A DNA stretch of 64,000 nt from Rhodococcus triatomae. Its GTDB lineage: Bacteria > Actinomycetota > Actinomycetes > Mycobacteriales > Mycobacteriaceae. Shown here in pieces: positions 1 through 8,579 of the stretch. The notes below the pieces were generated by a model. That model did no database searches, had not been told where the DNA came from, and was given only the letters and a program-made list of their open reading frames with translations. Within the stretch, counting starts at the first letter, position 1. Each line of letters begins with the position of its first letter. Location of the stretch: positions 4,340,001 to 4,404,000 of the forward strand of contig NZ_CP048814.1 in NCBI RefSeq assembly GCF_014217785.1, written 5' to 3'. A program made the position numbers and the translations under genes.

Positions 1-405
1 TGGCTGGCTCACGAGTGGTCGGACTGGGACCTGCGGCTGGTCCGCAGGGAGGACGTCGCTCCGTTTCCGGGAAATGCTGCGCGCCAGCAGGTGTGGTTCC
101 GTTCCCGGGACGTCCTGCCGGACGATCCGGTGTTCCACGTCTGCACCCTCGCCTACATGAGTGATATGACGCTGCTCGGCTCGGCGAGTGTTCCGCATCC
201 CTGCGAGCACCTCCAGTCGGCCTCGCTGGACCATGCCCTGTGGTTTCTGCGTCCCTTCCGCGCGGACGAGTGGCTGCTCTACGACCAGCTCTCGCCGTCG
301 GCCGGCTTCGGCCGCGCCCTGACGCAGGGCCGTATCTTCGACCGCACGGGCAACCTCGTCGCCGCCGTCGTGCAGGAGGGGCTCACCCGCTATCAGCGTG
401 ACTGA
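1..405 (+). CDS. Acyl-CoA thioesterase II (TesB-like), 3' part only
   Basis: The reading frame is open from base 1 and encodes the C-terminal 134 residues of a TesB-type double-hotdog acyl-CoA thioesterase, which hydrolyses acyl-CoA to free acid and CoA in the cytoplasm. The second hotdog domain is recognisable: the Asp region 'AYMSDMTLL', 'SASLDHALWF' and the Gln region 'GFGRALTQG' correspond to the TesB Asp/Thr(Ser)/Gln catalytic positions. It is closely similar along its whole length to the complete thioesterase at 1752-2609, so the two are paralogues. The 5' end lies outside the window. The gene ends 11 bases before the convergent kinase-like gene. Confidence 0.9.
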   Translation, partial: WLAHEWSDWDLRLVRREDVAPFPGNAARQQVWFRSRDVLPDDPVFHVCTLAYMSDMTLLGSASVPHPCEHLQSASLDHALWFLRPFRADEWLLYDQLSPSAGFGRALTQGRIFDRTGNLVAAVVQEGLTRYQRD

Positions 406-415
406 CTCGTGAGGG

Positions 416-1030
416 TCAGCGGGCGACGAGGATCGCGGGCCGGTCCGGGTGGTCGTAGCGCACCACGACGTCCGGCGCTTCGGTGACGGTTCTCCCGTGC
501 TCGGCGAGCGCGGGAACGGTCCATCCGTCCTCCGCGGGTGTGCGTCGGCGCAGCGCCGCCGTGCTCGTCTCCAGGAGCACGGTGACGTCGAACGGCAGGC
601 TCCGCCCCAGCAGCATCGGGCCGGCAACCAGGACGACGTGGTCGGGTGCCGCCGGGCGGACGCGGGCCCGCGCCGAGCGATCCGTGTGCTCGTCCCACAG
701 TCGCGGCAGATAGGCGCCGCGCGTGTGCAGCCCGGCCAGAACCTCCCGGTGCAGGGAGGAGTAGTCGAACCAGGCGTCGCGATAGGCGTGCGGGTCGTGG
801 CGGCCGTGTTCGAGACGCACGGATGCCGGCCGGACGAAGTCGTGCAGATCGACGACCGCGGCGGGCCGGCCGGCGGCGCGCAGGTCTGCGGCAACGGCCG
901 TGGCGAGCGTGACGGGGTTCGCGGCGTCCGCGCCGTCGACCGCGACGACGACGCGTCCCGCCGTCGCCCGGCAGAACGCGGCGACGGTCGTGATCAGGAG
1001 GTCGGGGCTCACCGGCCGGAAGGTCACCAC
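416..1030 (-). CDS. Uridine kinase-like protein with degenerate P-loop
   Basis: This 204-residue protein resembles the actinobacterial uridine kinase-like P-loop family: an N-terminal 'VVVAVDGADAANPVTLA' sits where the family has a DGxxGxGKT/S Walker A loop, followed by a 'VVDLHDFVRP' strand-helix segment like the kinase 'DDFHRP' motif and a later 'HVVLVAGPMLL' strand. The Walker A glycines, lysine and Ser/Thr are missing, so ATP binding in the usual way is doubtful. Start is GTG at 1030 (GTG GTG ACC TTC). The next upstream gene on this strand starts 20 bases away. It lies between two TesB paralogues, which suggests an insertion into an ancestral tesB-pdxT neighbourhood. Function unknown; a noncatalytic or altered-substrate relative is possible. 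Confidence 0.7.
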   Translation of the reverse strand: MVTFRPVSPDLLITTVAAFCRATAGRVVVAVDGADAANPVTLATAVAADLRAAGRPAAVVDLHDFVRPASVRLEHGRHDPHAYRDAWFDYSSLHREVLAGLHTRGAYLPRLWDEHTDRSARARVRPAAPDHVVLVAGPMLLGRSLPFDVTVLLETSTAALRRRTPAEDGWTVPALAEHGRTVTEAPDVVVRYDHPDRPAILVAR

Positions 1031-1049
1031 GGTGGTGAGATCGGTCCTG

Positions 1050-1400
1050 TCACGGCTGGACGGTGGGGTGCCGGGCCGCTGCTGTGACGGCGAGCGCCGA
1101 GGACAGTTCGTCCCGCTCGGTGAGGGTCGCCTCCAGGGCGGCCAGGAGATCGACCGTCACGGTGTCGTTGTACCTGGCGGCGGATCGGCGCAGTGCGTCT
1201 CGGCCGAGCGGGCTGAGGTCGGTGCCGGTGGCGAGTGTGACGGTGCGTGCAGCCGAGATCGGTTCCCGCTGCTGTTGCCGGGCCTGGAGGAGTCGCAGGA
1301 GCTGGGCGCATGCACGATCCCGGAACGCCGGATCGGTCGAACTGCGGGTCTGGAGCAGATCGAGCACGGCGTCGAGGATGAGGTCGTCGAGGGACGGCAT
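1050..1400 (-). CDS. Small helical hypothetical protein
   Basis: This 116-residue reading frame has an ATG at 1400 ('MPSLDDLILDAVLDLLQ'). I preferred it to the upstream start at 1469 because the extension is Pro/Ser/Gly-rich and does not look like protein. The product is rich in Leu, Ala, Arg and Asp and is predicted mostly helical, with no membrane segment, signal peptide or known motif visible to me. It is transcribed towards the kinase-like gene, with only 19 bases between them, so the two may form an operon. The opposite strand also has long open frames here, typical of high-GC shadows, so the gene call is only moderately supported. Confidence 0.5.
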   Translation of the reverse strand: MPSLDDLILDAVLDLLQTRSSTDPAFRDRACAQLLRLLQARQQQREPISAARTVTLATGTDLSPLGRDALRRSAARYNDTVTVDLLAALEATLTERDELSSALAVTAAARHPTVQP

Positions 1401-1751
1401 GGAAACGAGCTCTCGGTTCGAGGGGCAGGCTCCCGACCGTGCCACCCCGGAGGGGCTGAAAGTGTCCACCGGGCCCGAAAGCCGGGGCGAGCTGTCACCA
1501 AGTTAGAGCAATTGATCGGCAAAGGAAACTGCTACCCGAGGTAACTGGTATCCACCGCTCTGCGAACGGGTGTCGGTCCGGAGACTTCCGCGGGGGTTGA
1601 TGAGCATAGCTAACATGTGGCGATCGAGACCGGAGGTCGGGTTTCCGGCAGTCGGCGGGAGCTGGCCGGGCGTCGCTGGCTAGGCTTCGCTGACCAGGGT
1701 TCTCCGGGCAGGATTCTCTGGGGGCAGGAGACGACGAGAACAGGAGGCCAC
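1401..1751. other. Divergent intergenic region upstream of tesB
   Basis: These 351 bases separate a leftward hypothetical gene from the rightward thioesterase. The middle (about 1500-1560) is less GC-rich than its surroundings, as expected of a promoter region, and contains an 11-base inverted repeat TACC-CGA-GGTA at 1533-1543. A possible -10 element TAGCTA lies at 1607-1612. An ATG at 1615 opens a 22-codon frame ending near 1683, which could be a leader peptide but has no supporting signal. The ribosome-binding site for tesB (AGGAGG at about 1742-1747) lies at the right edge. No further gene was seen. Confidence 0.5.
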
Positions 1752-2609
1752 GTGGCCGGTATCGAAGAGATCCTCGAGCTCGAGCGTCTCGAACGCGACA
1801 TGTTCCGCGGTTCGGTGCATCCGACGGTGCTCCAGCGCACCTTCGGCGGCCAGGTGGCGGGGCAGGCTCTCGTGTCGGCGGTCCGGACCGTCGATGCGGC
1901 GTTCTCCGTGCACTCGCTGCACGGGTACTTCCTCCGGCCCGGCAACCCGACGATCCCCACCGTCTTCCTCGTGGACCGCGTGCGTGACGGGCGATCGTTC
2001 GTCACGCGGCGGGTGACGGGGATCCAGGACGGGGAGGCCATCTTCACGATGTCGGCGTCCTTCCATGCGGACGGCGACGAGGGGATCGAGCACGAGGACC
2101 GGATGCCGAAGGTGCCCGCGCCCGCCGAACTGCCCGATGCACAGGCCGACGAGGTCCTGGCCGCGAGCGAGTTGTATCGCGAGTGGAAGAACTGGGACCT
2201 GCGGATCGTGCCGGCGGAGGAGACGGCCAAGGTCCCGGGCCTGGCCGCGCAGCAGCGGGTCTGGATGCGCTACCGCGAACAGTTGCCGGACGATCCGATC
2301 CTGCACATCTGCACCCTCGCCTACCTCAGTGACATGACGCTGCTCGGGGCGGCGAAGGTTCCGCACCCGGGTGTCGTCACCCAGACCGCCTCCCTCGACC
2401 ACGCCATGTGGTTTCTGCGGCCATTCCGCGCCGACGGATGGCTGCTCTACGATCAGACCTCGCCGTCTGCGGGGTTCGGGCGCGCCCTCACCCAGGGGCG
2501 TATGTTCGATGCCGACGGAAACATGGTTGCCGCGGTGGTCCAGGAGGGCCTCCAGCGCATCCAGCGGGACCAGAGCAGACGCGACATCGAGACAGGAAAC
2601 ATGGCATGA
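1752..2609 (+). CDS. tesB: Acyl-CoA thioesterase II
   Basis: This 285-residue protein is a complete TesB-type thioesterase with two hotdog domains, the normal family length. It hydrolyses acyl-CoA esters in the cytoplasm. Diagnostic segments are '[12 protein letters not shown]' and '[11 protein letters not shown]' in the first domain, and 'AYLSDMTLL', '[10 protein letters not shown]' and 'GFGRALTQG' (catalytic Asp, Thr/Ser and Gln neighbourhoods) in the second. I chose GTG at 1752 because AGGAGG ends four bases before it and the product then begins in the family's typical place; the frame stays open further upstream to 1617. The stop overlaps the pdxT start (ATGA), so the two are translationally coupled. 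In M. tuberculosis a tesB gene also lies directly before pdxT. Confidence 0.93.
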   Translation: MAGIEEILELERLERDMFRGSVHPTVLQRTFGGQVAGQALVSAVRTVDAAFSVHSLHGYFLRPGNPTIPTVFLVDRVRDGRSFVTRRVTGIQDGEAIFTMSASFHADGDEGIEHEDRMPKVPAPAELPDAQADEVLAASELYREWKNWDLRIVPAEETAKVPGLAAQQRVWMRYREQLPDDPILHICTLAYLSDMTLLGAAKVPHPGVVTQTASLDHAMWFLRPFRADGWLLYDQTSPSAGFGRALTQGRMFDADGNMVAAVVQEGLQRIQRDQSRRDIETGNMA

Positions 2610-3214
2610 CCCGACCTCTCATCGGTGTGCTGGCGCTGCAGGGAGACGTCCGGGAACACCTGCATGCCCTCCAGGATTCCGGTGCCGATGCGATCGGCGT
2701 GCGCAGGCCCGAGGAACTCGGGAAGGTCGACGGCTTGGTGCTGCCCGGTGGTGAATCGACCACGATGAGCAGACTGCTGAAGATCTTCGACCTCGTCGAG
2801 CCGCTGCGGACCCGACTGGCCGAGGGGATGCCGGCCTACGGGTCCTGCGCGGGCATGATCCTGCTCGCGAGCGAGATCCTCGACACCCGGCCCGATGCGC
2901 AGCATCTCGATGCCATCGACATGACCGTGCGCCGCAACGCGTTCGGACGTCAGGTCGACTCGTTCGAGGCCGATCTGGACTTCGCGGGGGTGGCCGGAGA
3001 TCCCGTACGTGCGGTGTTCATCCGGGCACCTTGGGTGGAGCGGGTCGGCGACGGGGTCGAGGTGCTGGCGCGCGTCCCGGAGAGCGGGGGAGCGGCCGAC
3101 GGGCGCATCGTCGCGGTGCGGCAGGGGGCGGTCGTCGCCACGTCCTTCCACCCCGAGGTCACCGGTGACCGCCGCGTCCACGAGTTGTTCGTCGACCTCG
3201 TCCGGGAACGCTGA
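2606..3214 (+). CDS. pdxT: Pyridoxal 5'-phosphate synthase glutaminase subunit
   Basis: This 202-residue class I glutaminase supplies ammonia from glutamine to PdxS for ribose-5-phosphate-dependent PLP synthesis. Family motifs are present: '[12 protein letters not shown]' at the N terminus, 'LPGGESTTM', the nucleophile Cys in 'YGSCAGMI' and the His-Glu pair in 'SFHPEVTGD' near the C terminus. ATG at 2606 overlaps the tesB stop. No pdxS is adjacent in the window; in M. tuberculosis it lies just before tesB, so here it may be upstream of the window. The last codons and stop are contained in a 19-base tandem duplication (3194-3231). Confidence 0.96.
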   Translation: MTRPLIGVLALQGDVREHLHALQDSGADAIGVRRPEELGKVDGLVLPGGESTTMSRLLKIFDLVEPLRTRLAEGMPAYGSCAGMILLASEILDTRPDAQHLDAIDMTVRRNAFGRQVDSFEADLDFAGVAGDPVRAVFIRAPWVERVGDGVEVLARVPESGGAADGRIVAVRQGAVVATSFHPEVTGDRRVHELFVDLVRER

Positions 3215-3231
3215 CCTCGTCCGGGAACGCT
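3194..3231 (+). repeat. 19-bp tandem duplication across the pdxT stop codon
   Basis: The unit GACCTCGTCCGGGAACGCT occurs twice without a gap (3194-3212 and 3213-3231). The pdxT stop codon TGA is formed at the junction of the two copies. With a single copy the frame would read on into downstream sequence. The two copies are identical. Confidence 0.9.
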
Positions 3232-3260
3232 GCCGCCGGTCGGGCGCGCCTACCGGCCCC

Positions 3261-4223
3261 TCACGCGTTCCGCTCCGCGGCCACCAGCGAATTGAGCAGG
3301 GCGGCACCGGTTCCCGGATCATCGACCGAGACGGCGAACACGCCGCCTCCGCGACGTCGCAGAGCGAGGCCGTCTCCACCGCGGACGATCACCGCGGTGC
3401 CCCGCGGGCTGAGCCGGTAGCCGTACCCACCCCATTCCACCGGGCGCAGATGCGCGACCTCCGCGCTGTCGATGTCGTCGAGCCGGATCGTGCGCCAGCG
3501 CAGTCCCCACGAGGAGAGCCACAGTCCTCGGCGATCCACGTGCACCGTGATCGACGCGAAGGCGGCGGCGAGGATTGCGAGTACCGCGAACAGGACGACC
3601 ATCCACGGCCTACCGAGGAACGCCGTCACCAGTGCCGTCACGACCATCGCGACGACCAGTGCGCCGGCCCATCGCCCGCGCGCGTGACTGATCCATACGG
3701 CGGTCTCGCCCGGGGCGATCGGGGTGTCGAGCTGCGGCGCCGGGCCGTAGCTGGTGGCAGGTCCGCGGGGCGTCAGGAGGAATGTCCCGATCGCCCAGGG
3801 CACGCCCAGGAGGGGGATCAGGATCCACCAGCTCAGGTGGGCGTCCTCGGGTCTGCCGGCCCGCATGGTCAACGCCACGGACGTGATGCAGGTGCTCGCC
3901 GCGACCCAGGACACCAGTGCGGTGCCGGGAAGCCACAGCGCGGCGTCGGCGTCGTGGCCGGCCGAGCTCGCCCGCACGACGACCAGGGCGGCGACGGCGG
4001 TGCTCAGCAGGCAGGCGGCGAGAGTGATCACGAAGAACGTGGCGCCCGACGTGAATCCGTCCGGCTCGACTCCGGACCAGTGGGTGGCGACGGTGCCGGG
4101 GACGGAATCGCCCCAGGCCGCGCGGGCAGCGAGCAGCGCCAGGAGCGGCGCGGCGGTCGCCAGGCCCGCGGCGACGAGGCGAACGCGGTTCGGCGCGGGG
4201 CCGGGGCGGGTCGATGACGTCAT
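3261..4223 (-). CDS. DUF1648-type multi-pass membrane protein
   Basis: This 320-residue protein has about six hydrophobic segments and an N-terminal 'VPGTVATHWSGVEPDGF' stretch typical of DUF1648 proteins, followed by a C-terminal soluble part ('RWRTIRLDDIDSAEVAHLRPVEWGGYGYR') that resembles a small membrane-associated PH-like domain. It should sit in the cytoplasmic membrane; its function is unknown. ATG at 4223 overlaps the stop of the upstream GntR regulator, so the pair forms an operon. YtrA-type GntR regulators coupled to membrane proteins or transporters are a common arrangement. The 3' end faces pdxT with a 46-base gap. Confidence 0.85.
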   Translation of the reverse strand: MTSSTRPGPAPNRVRLVAAGLATAAPLLALLAARAAWGDSVPGTVATHWSGVEPDGFTSGATFFVITLAACLLSTAVAALVVVRASSAGHDADAALWLPGTALVSWVAASTCITSVALTMRAGRPEDAHLSWWILIPLLGVPWAIGTFLLTPRGPATSYGPAPQLDTPIAPGETAVWISHARGRWAGALVVAMVVTALVTAFLGRPWMVVLFAVLAILAAAFASITVHVDRRGLWLSSWGLRWRTIRLDDIDSAEVAHLRPVEWGGYGYRLSPRGTAVIVRGGDGLALRRRGGGVFAVSVDDPGTGAALLNSLVAAERNA

Positions 4224-4588
4224 GGTCGAGTGTTCTCCTCTGTGGTCCGGCGGACGAGGTCGAGCATCTGGTCGGTGTCGAGTCCGAGTCGGCGTGCCTC
4301 GGCCACGAACGTCCGCGCCGCTTCGACGGCGCGGGTGTGCTGCGGTGCGCTGTCCGGGCGGACGACGGCACCGCGGCCGCGGCGCAGGTCGATCAGGCCC
4401 TCGTCCCGCAGCGCCGCATACGCACGCAACACGGTGTGCAGGTTCACGTCGATCGACTGGGCGAGTGCCCTGGCCGCGGGCAGGCGGTCACCGGGGCCGA
4501 TCTCTCTGCGCAGGAACGCGCCACGGATTCCGGCCGCGATCTGATCGGAGAGCGGCGTTCCCGAACCGTGGTCGACCCTCAGCAACAT
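4220..4588 (-). CDS. GntR-family transcriptional regulator (YtrA-like)
   Basis: This 122-residue regulator has an N-terminal winged helix-turn-helix ('PLSDQIAAGIRGAFLRREIG', 'RLPAARALAQSIDVNLHTVL', 'EGLIDLRRGRGAVV') and only a short helical tail, the size of the YtrA subfamily that has no large effector domain. I chose ATG at 4588: a TTG seven codons upstream is possible but would translate through the palindromic operator/-10 region. The gene is followed, with a 4-base overlap, by the DUF1648 membrane protein it probably controls. A perfect palindrome one base upstream of the ATG suggests autoregulation. Confidence 0.9.
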   Translation of the reverse strand: MLLRVDHGSGTPLSDQIAAGIRGAFLRREIGPGDRLPAARALAQSIDVNLHTVLRAYAALRDEGLIDLRRGRGAVVRPDSAPQHTRAVEAARTFVAEARRLGLDTDQMLDLVRRTTEENTRP

Positions 4589-4589
4589 G

Positions 4590-4606
4590 TTCGCATTGTA
4601 TGCGAA
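4590..4606 (-). promoter_or_regulatory. Palindromic operator with embedded -10 box of the gntR operon
   Basis: TTCGCAT-TGT-ATGCGAA is a perfect 7+7 inverted repeat. Read on the minus strand it contains TACAAT, a near-consensus -10 hexamer, whose last base is seven bases from the gntR ATG. This spacing fits a leaderless transcript, and a repressor bound here would block RNA polymerase. No good -35 box is visible. Confidence 0.7.
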
Positions 4607-4734
4607 CAATAGGAAAAATGTGGAACCCCGTGTCCAGGGCGAGCGGTGACCGATGGCACGGGCGGTACCATCGGTGCAGCTGAAATCGCAGAACCCGGCA
4701 TGCCGCAGGGCAGCAGGAAAGGGGCTTGAATCGC

Positions 4735-5487
4735 ATGAGCGGCCACTCCAAATGGGCCACCACCAAGCACAAGAAGGCGGTCGTCGACGCCAAGCGCGGC
4801 AAGATGTTCGCGAAGCTGATCAAGAACATCGAGGTGGCGGCCCGGACCGGTGGCGGCGATCCGGCGGGAAACCCGACGCTGTACGACGCGATCCAGAAGG
4901 CCAAGAAGAGCTCCGTCCCCAACGACAACATCGAGCGCGCGCGCAAGCGCGGCGGCGGTGAGGAGGCGGGCGGCGCCGACTGGCAGACGATCATGTACGA
5001 GGGGTACGGCCCCAACGGTGTCGCCGTGCTCATCGAGTGCCTCACCGACAACCGCAATCGTGCCGCCGGAGAGGTGCGCACCGCGATGACCCGCAACGGC
5101 GGCAACATGGCCGACCCGGGTTCGGTGTCCTACCTGTTCACACGCAAGGGTGTCGTGACGCTCGAGAAGAACGGTCAGACCGAGGACGACATCCTCGTGG
5201 CCGTGCTGGACGCGGGTGCGGAGGAGGTCACCGATCTCGGCGACACCTTCGAGATCGTCAGCGAGCCCACCGATCTGGTGGCGGTCCGCAGCGCGCTCCA
5301 GGAGGCGGGCATCGACTACGACTCGGCCGACGCGGACTTCCGTGCCTCGGTGGAGGTCGCGGTGGACGCCGACGGCGCCCGCAAGGTGTTCAAGCTCGTG
5401 GATGCCCTCGAGGACTCCGACGACGTACAGAACGTCTACACCAACGTCGACATCTCCGACGAGGTCCTCGCCGAACTCGACGACTGA
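4735..5487 (+). CDS. yebC: YebC/PmpR-type regulatory protein
   Basis: This 250-residue protein belongs to the universal YebC/TACO1 family, cytoplasmic proteins described as DNA-binding regulators and, more recently, as helpers of translation through proline-rich stretches. It starts with the signature '[14 protein letters not shown]' and contains '[11 protein letters not shown]' and '[19 protein letters not shown]'. ATG at 4735 gives the canonical N terminus; a TTG three codons upstream is less likely. AGGAAAGGGG precedes the start. It lies before ruvCAB as in other actinobacteria, but a separate SOS-box promoter follows it. Confidence 0.95.
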   Translation: MSGHSKWATTKHKKAVVDAKRGKMFAKLIKNIEVAARTGGGDPAGNPTLYDAIQKAKKSSVPNDNIERARKRGGGEEAGGADWQTIMYEGYGPNGVAVLIECLTDNRNRAAGEVRTAMTRNGGNMADPGSVSYLFTRKGVVTLEKNGQTEDDILVAVLDAGAEEVTDLGDTFEIVSEPTDLVAVRSALQEAGIDYDSADADFRASVEVAVDADGARKVFKLVDALEDSDDVQNVYTNVDISDEVLAELDD

Positions 5488-5597
5488 CCGGAGGCTTCGG
5501 ACGACCGGGTGGGCTCGCCACCGCGCCGACTGAGGTCGGGTGCGCGGTGGGCCGCGCGTGTCGGTCGTTCCACACGCGCTCGCCGCACACTAGGCTG

Positions 5598-5613
5598 TCG
5601 AACAACTGTTCGG
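5598..5613 (+). promoter_or_regulatory. LexA (SOS) box upstream of ruvC
   Basis: TCGAACAACTGTTCGG differs at one position from the mycobacterial-type SOS box TCGAAC-N4-GTTCGA. It lies 17 bases before the ruvC start and overlaps or follows a possible -10 element (TAGGCT at 5591-5596), the right place for LexA repression of ruvCAB. Confidence 0.85.
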
Positions 5614-5629
5614 CGGAAGGTGTGGTGGC

Positions 5630-6193
5630 GTGCGTGTACTGGGAGTCGATCCGGGGTTGACCCGGTGCGGGCTCGGGGTCGTCGACAGCGGCCGCGGCCG
5701 GGCCGTACAGCCGATCGCCGTCGACGTGGTGCGGACCCCGGCCGACCTCGACCTGTCGGTGCGCCTGCTCCGGATCTCCGAGGCTGCAGAGTCCTGGATG
5801 GACCTGCACCGGCCCACCGTGGTGGCGATCGAGCGGGTGTTCGCGCAGCACAACGTCCGTACCGCGATGGGCACTGCCCAGGCCGGCGGGGTGGTGGCCC
5901 TCGCCGCCGCGCGGCGCGGTATCCCCGTCTGCTTCCACACCCCCAGCGAGGTCAAGGCGGCTGTCACCGGCAGCGGCTCGGCGGACAAGGCCCAGGTGAC
6001 CGCGATGGTCACCCGGATCCTGCGGCTGGACGCGGCACCGAAACCGGCCGACGCGGCCGATGCGCTGGCCCTGGCGATCTGCCATTGTTGGCGTGCTCCG
6101 ATGATCGAGCGGATGGCTCGCGCCGAGGCGGCGGCGGCAGAGCAGAAGCGCCGCTACCAGGCCCGGCTGGCCGAGTTGAAGAAGTCGAGATGA
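5630..6193 (+). CDS. ruvC: Holliday junction endonuclease RuvC
   Basis: This 187-residue resolvase nicks Holliday junctions symmetrically as part of the RuvABC complex. The acidic active-site positions are visible: Asp in '[12 protein letters not shown]' at the N terminus, Glu in 'VVAIERVF', and the aspartates of '[15 protein letters not shown]'. GTG at 5630 gives the family's normal N terminus [15 protein letters not shown] lies upstream. The C terminus has a charged tail after about residue 160 (Arg/Lys/Glu-rich). The gene is first in ruvC-ruvA-ruvB with a 19-base gap to ruvA, and is probably SOS-regulated through the LexA box at 5598-5613. Confidence 0.97.
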   Translation: MRVLGVDPGLTRCGLGVVDSGRGRAVQPIAVDVVRTPADLDLSVRLLRISEAAESWMDLHRPTVVAIERVFAQHNVRTAMGTAQAGGVVALAAARRGIPVCFHTPSEVKAAVTGSGSADKAQVTAMVTRILRLDAAPKPADAADALALAICHCWRAPMIERMARAEAAAAEQKRRYQARLAELKKSR

Positions 6194-6212
6194 AGAGAAG
6201 GCAGGTTCACCG

Positions 6213-6812
6213 ATGATCGCCTCCGTCCGCGGAGAGGTGCTCGACATCGCCCTCGACCATGTGATCGTCGAGTCCGCAGGTGTCGGCTATCGGATCAACG
6301 CCACGCCGGCGACGCTGGGCACGCTGTCCCGGGGCAACGAGACCCGGCTCGTCACCGCGATGATCGTGCGGGAGGACTCGATGACGCTCTACGGCTTCGC
6401 CGACGCCGAGTCCCGTGAACTGTTCGGGTTGCTGCAGACCGTGTCGGGGGTGGGGCCACGGCTCGCGATGGCGGTGCTGTCCGTGCTCGAGCCGGAGGCG
6501 CTGCGCCGTGCGCTGTCGGAGGGCGACCTCGCCGCGCTCACCCGGGTGCCGGGTATCGGCAAGCGGGGAGCGGAGCGACTCGTCGTGGAGTTGCGGGACA
6601 AGGTCTCCGCCGTCCCGTCGGCGGCCGGTGTGGCGACGGCGGCCGGCGCGTCCTCGACGGTGCGTGAGCAGATCGTCGAGGCGCTCACCGGCCTGGGGTT
6701 CGCCGCGAAGGCGGCCGAACAGGCCACCGATTCCGTCCTCGCCGAGGCACCGGACGCGCCGACGTCGACGGCTCTGCGTGCGGCGCTGGCGCTGCTGGGT
6801 AAGACGCGATGA
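6213..6812 (+). CDS. ruvA: Holliday junction-binding protein RuvA
   Basis: This 199-residue protein forms tetramers that hold the Holliday junction in a square-planar form and load RuvB. It has the N-terminal OB fold ('[20 protein letters not shown]'), the central helix-hairpin-helix motifs ('[17 protein letters not shown]', '[19 protein letters not shown]') and the C-terminal RuvB-binding domain after an Ala-rich linker ('[12 protein letters not shown]'). Length is normal. Its stop overlaps the ruvB start (ATGA). Confidence 0.97.
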   Translation: MIASVRGEVLDIALDHVIVESAGVGYRINATPATLGTLSRGNETRLVTAMIVREDSMTLYGFADAESRELFGLLQTVSGVGPRLAMAVLSVLEPEALRRALSEGDLAALTRVPGIGKRGAERLVVELRDKVSAVPSAAGVATAAGASSTVREQIVEALTGLGFAAKAAEQATDSVLAEAPDAPTSTALRAALALLGKTR

Positions 6813-7942
6813 CCCCCGACCCCGTCGATCCACGCGACCTGCCTCCCGGAGAATTCGCCGAGGACTCGTCGCCGGTGACGGCGGAGGTTCTCCCCGGCGA
6901 CGGCGACGTGGAAGCGGGCTTGCGCCCGAAGAGTCTCGAGGACTTCATCGGTCAGCCGCGGGTACGCGAGCAACTGCAACTGGTCCTGACCGGAGCCCGG
7001 CTGCGCGGCGGCACCCCCGACCACATTCTGTTGTCCGGCCCGCCCGGTCTCGGCAAGACCAGCATGGCCATGATCATCGCGACCGAACTGGGATCCTCGC
7101 TGCGGCTGACGTCGGGTCCGGCGCTCGAACGCGCCGGGGATCTCGCCGCGATGCTCAGCAACCTCGTCGAGGGCGACGTGTTGTTCATCGACGAGATCCA
7201 TCGCATCGCCCGGCCCGCGGAGGAGATGCTGTATCTCGCGATGGAGGATTTCCGGGTCGACGTCGTCGTCGGGAAGGGGCCGGGCGCGACCTCCATTCCC
7301 CTCGAGGTGGCCCCGTTCACTCTGGTGGGTGCCACGACACGGTCGGGGTCGCTCACCGGGCCGCTGCGCGACCGGTTCGGTTTCACGGCACACATGGACT
7401 TCTACGAGCCCGCCGAACTCCAGCGGATCCTCGCGCGTTCGGCGGGCATCCTCGGGATCGATCTCGACCCGTCGGCGGGGGAGGAGATCGCGCGCCGTTC
7501 GCGCGGAACGCCGCGCATCGCCAACCGGCTACTGCGACGGGTCCGCGACTACGCCGAAGTCCGGGCGGACGGAGTCGTCACCCGGGAGGTCTCCCGTGCG
7601 GCGCTCGCCGTATACGACGTGGACGAGCTCGGGCTCGACCGGCTCGACCGCGCCGTTCTCGGAGCCTTGGTCCGCAGTTTCGGCGGGGGACCGGTAGGCG
7701 TGTCCACGCTCGCCGTCGCGGTCGGGGAGGAGACATCGACCGTGGAGGAGGTGTGCGAGCCGTTCCTGGTGCGTGCCGGCCTGGTCGCCCGCACACCGCG
7801 CGGTCGGGTGGCCACCGCGGCGGCGTGGCGCCAGCTCGGTCTCACCGCTCCGCCGGAGGCGACGGGGGGCATCGAGGTGCGTGCGCACGAGCCGTCGCTG
7901 TTCGATCCGGGCGAGCTCGACGAGCGGACGGGAGACCCCTGA
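6809..7942 (+). CDS. ruvB: Holliday junction branch-migration ATPase RuvB
   Basis: This 377-residue AAA+ motor drives branch migration with RuvA. It contains Walker A 'GPPGLGKT' (about residues 76-83), Walker B 'LFIDEIHR', the sensor '[18 protein letters not shown]' and a C-terminal winged helix with '[11 protein letters not shown]'. The product is slightly longer than E. coli RuvB because of an acidic N-terminal extension of about 30 residues and a C-terminal tail. It is the third gene of the ruvCAB unit. A 184-base gap separates it from yajC. Confidence 0.97.
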   Translation: MTPDPVDPRDLPPGEFAEDSSPVTAEVLPGDGDVEAGLRPKSLEDFIGQPRVREQLQLVLTGARLRGGTPDHILLSGPPGLGKTSMAMIIATELGSSLRLTSGPALERAGDLAAMLSNLVEGDVLFIDEIHRIARPAEEMLYLAMEDFRVDVVVGKGPGATSIPLEVAPFTLVGATTRSGSLTGPLRDRFGFTAHMDFYEPAELQRILARSAGILGIDLDPSAGEEIARRSRGTPRIANRLLRRVRDYAEVRADGVVTREVSRAALAVYDVDELGLDRLDRAVLGALVRSFGGGPVGVSTLAVAVGEETSTVEEVCEPFLVRAGLVARTPRGRVATAAAWRQLGLTAPPEATGGIEVRAHEPSLFDPGELDERTGDP

Positions 7943-8126
7943 CGTCCGTGTCGGAGTGCTCCGACACGCGCTTCCGAAGGGCTCCGGTGGCCGTTCGAGG
8001 TGACGAGCTGACGGGCTTTCGCCTGTCTAATGGCACACTGGTGTATTGCGCGGGTCCATCCGGGGCCGGTGCTCCTGTGAAACCTGCATGCGACCGCTGC
8101 AACGAACTCTCGAGGACGACTACCTG

Positions 8127-8471
8127 ATGGACCTTCTCTTTCCCCTTCTGATTCTCGCGCTCCTGGTTCCGATGTTCCTCGGTATCCGCAGGCAGAAGAA
8201 GGAGATGGCGAAGACCGCCGCTCTCCAGGATTCGCTGCAGATCGGTGATCGCGTCGTCACGACTGCCGGCCTCTACGGCATCATCGAGGAACTCGAGGAC
8301 GACACCGTGGACCTGCGGATCGCTCCGGGTGTCATCACGACCTGGTCGCGCCTGGTGATCCGCGAGGTCGTCGTCGACATCGACGACGAGGAGTACGAGG
8401 AACTCGACGGCTCCGAGGTGAGTGCCCAGGAGCAGGCCGAGGATTCGCGGCCGAGCCCGGACAAGAACTAG
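8127..8471 (+). CDS. yajC: Preprotein translocase accessory subunit YajC
   Basis: This 114-residue single-pass membrane protein belongs to the SecDF-YajC accessory complex of the Sec translocon. It has one N-terminal hydrophobic segment ('MDLLFPLLILALLVPMFLGI'), the basic stretch 'RRQKKEMAK', the conserved 'LQIGDRVVTTAGLYGIIEEL' core and an acidic C-terminal tail. I chose ATG at 8127, which gives the short periplasm-facing N terminus normal for the family; the frame is open further upstream to 8046. CGAGGA precedes it by about ten bases. secD and secF follow. Confidence 0.95.
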   Translation: MDLLFPLLILALLVPMFLGIRRQKKEMAKTAALQDSLQIGDRVVTTAGLYGIIEELEDDTVDLRIAPGVITTWSRLVIREVVVDIDDEEYEELDGSEVSAQEQAEDSRPSPDKN

Positions 8472-8579
8472 ACGCTGTCCACCTCCGATCCGGGGCGCCC
8501 GGTGAGCGCCGCCCGGCGAGCGTCCACGGATCGGGGTACACGCATGTCGAGCTGCACGTACTGAGGAGACTGAACGATC

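Noticed and set aside
1615..1683. A 22-codon frame upstream of tesB as a leader peptide.
   Set aside because: It has no ribosome-binding site or attenuator and the putative -10 box is too close to its ATG.
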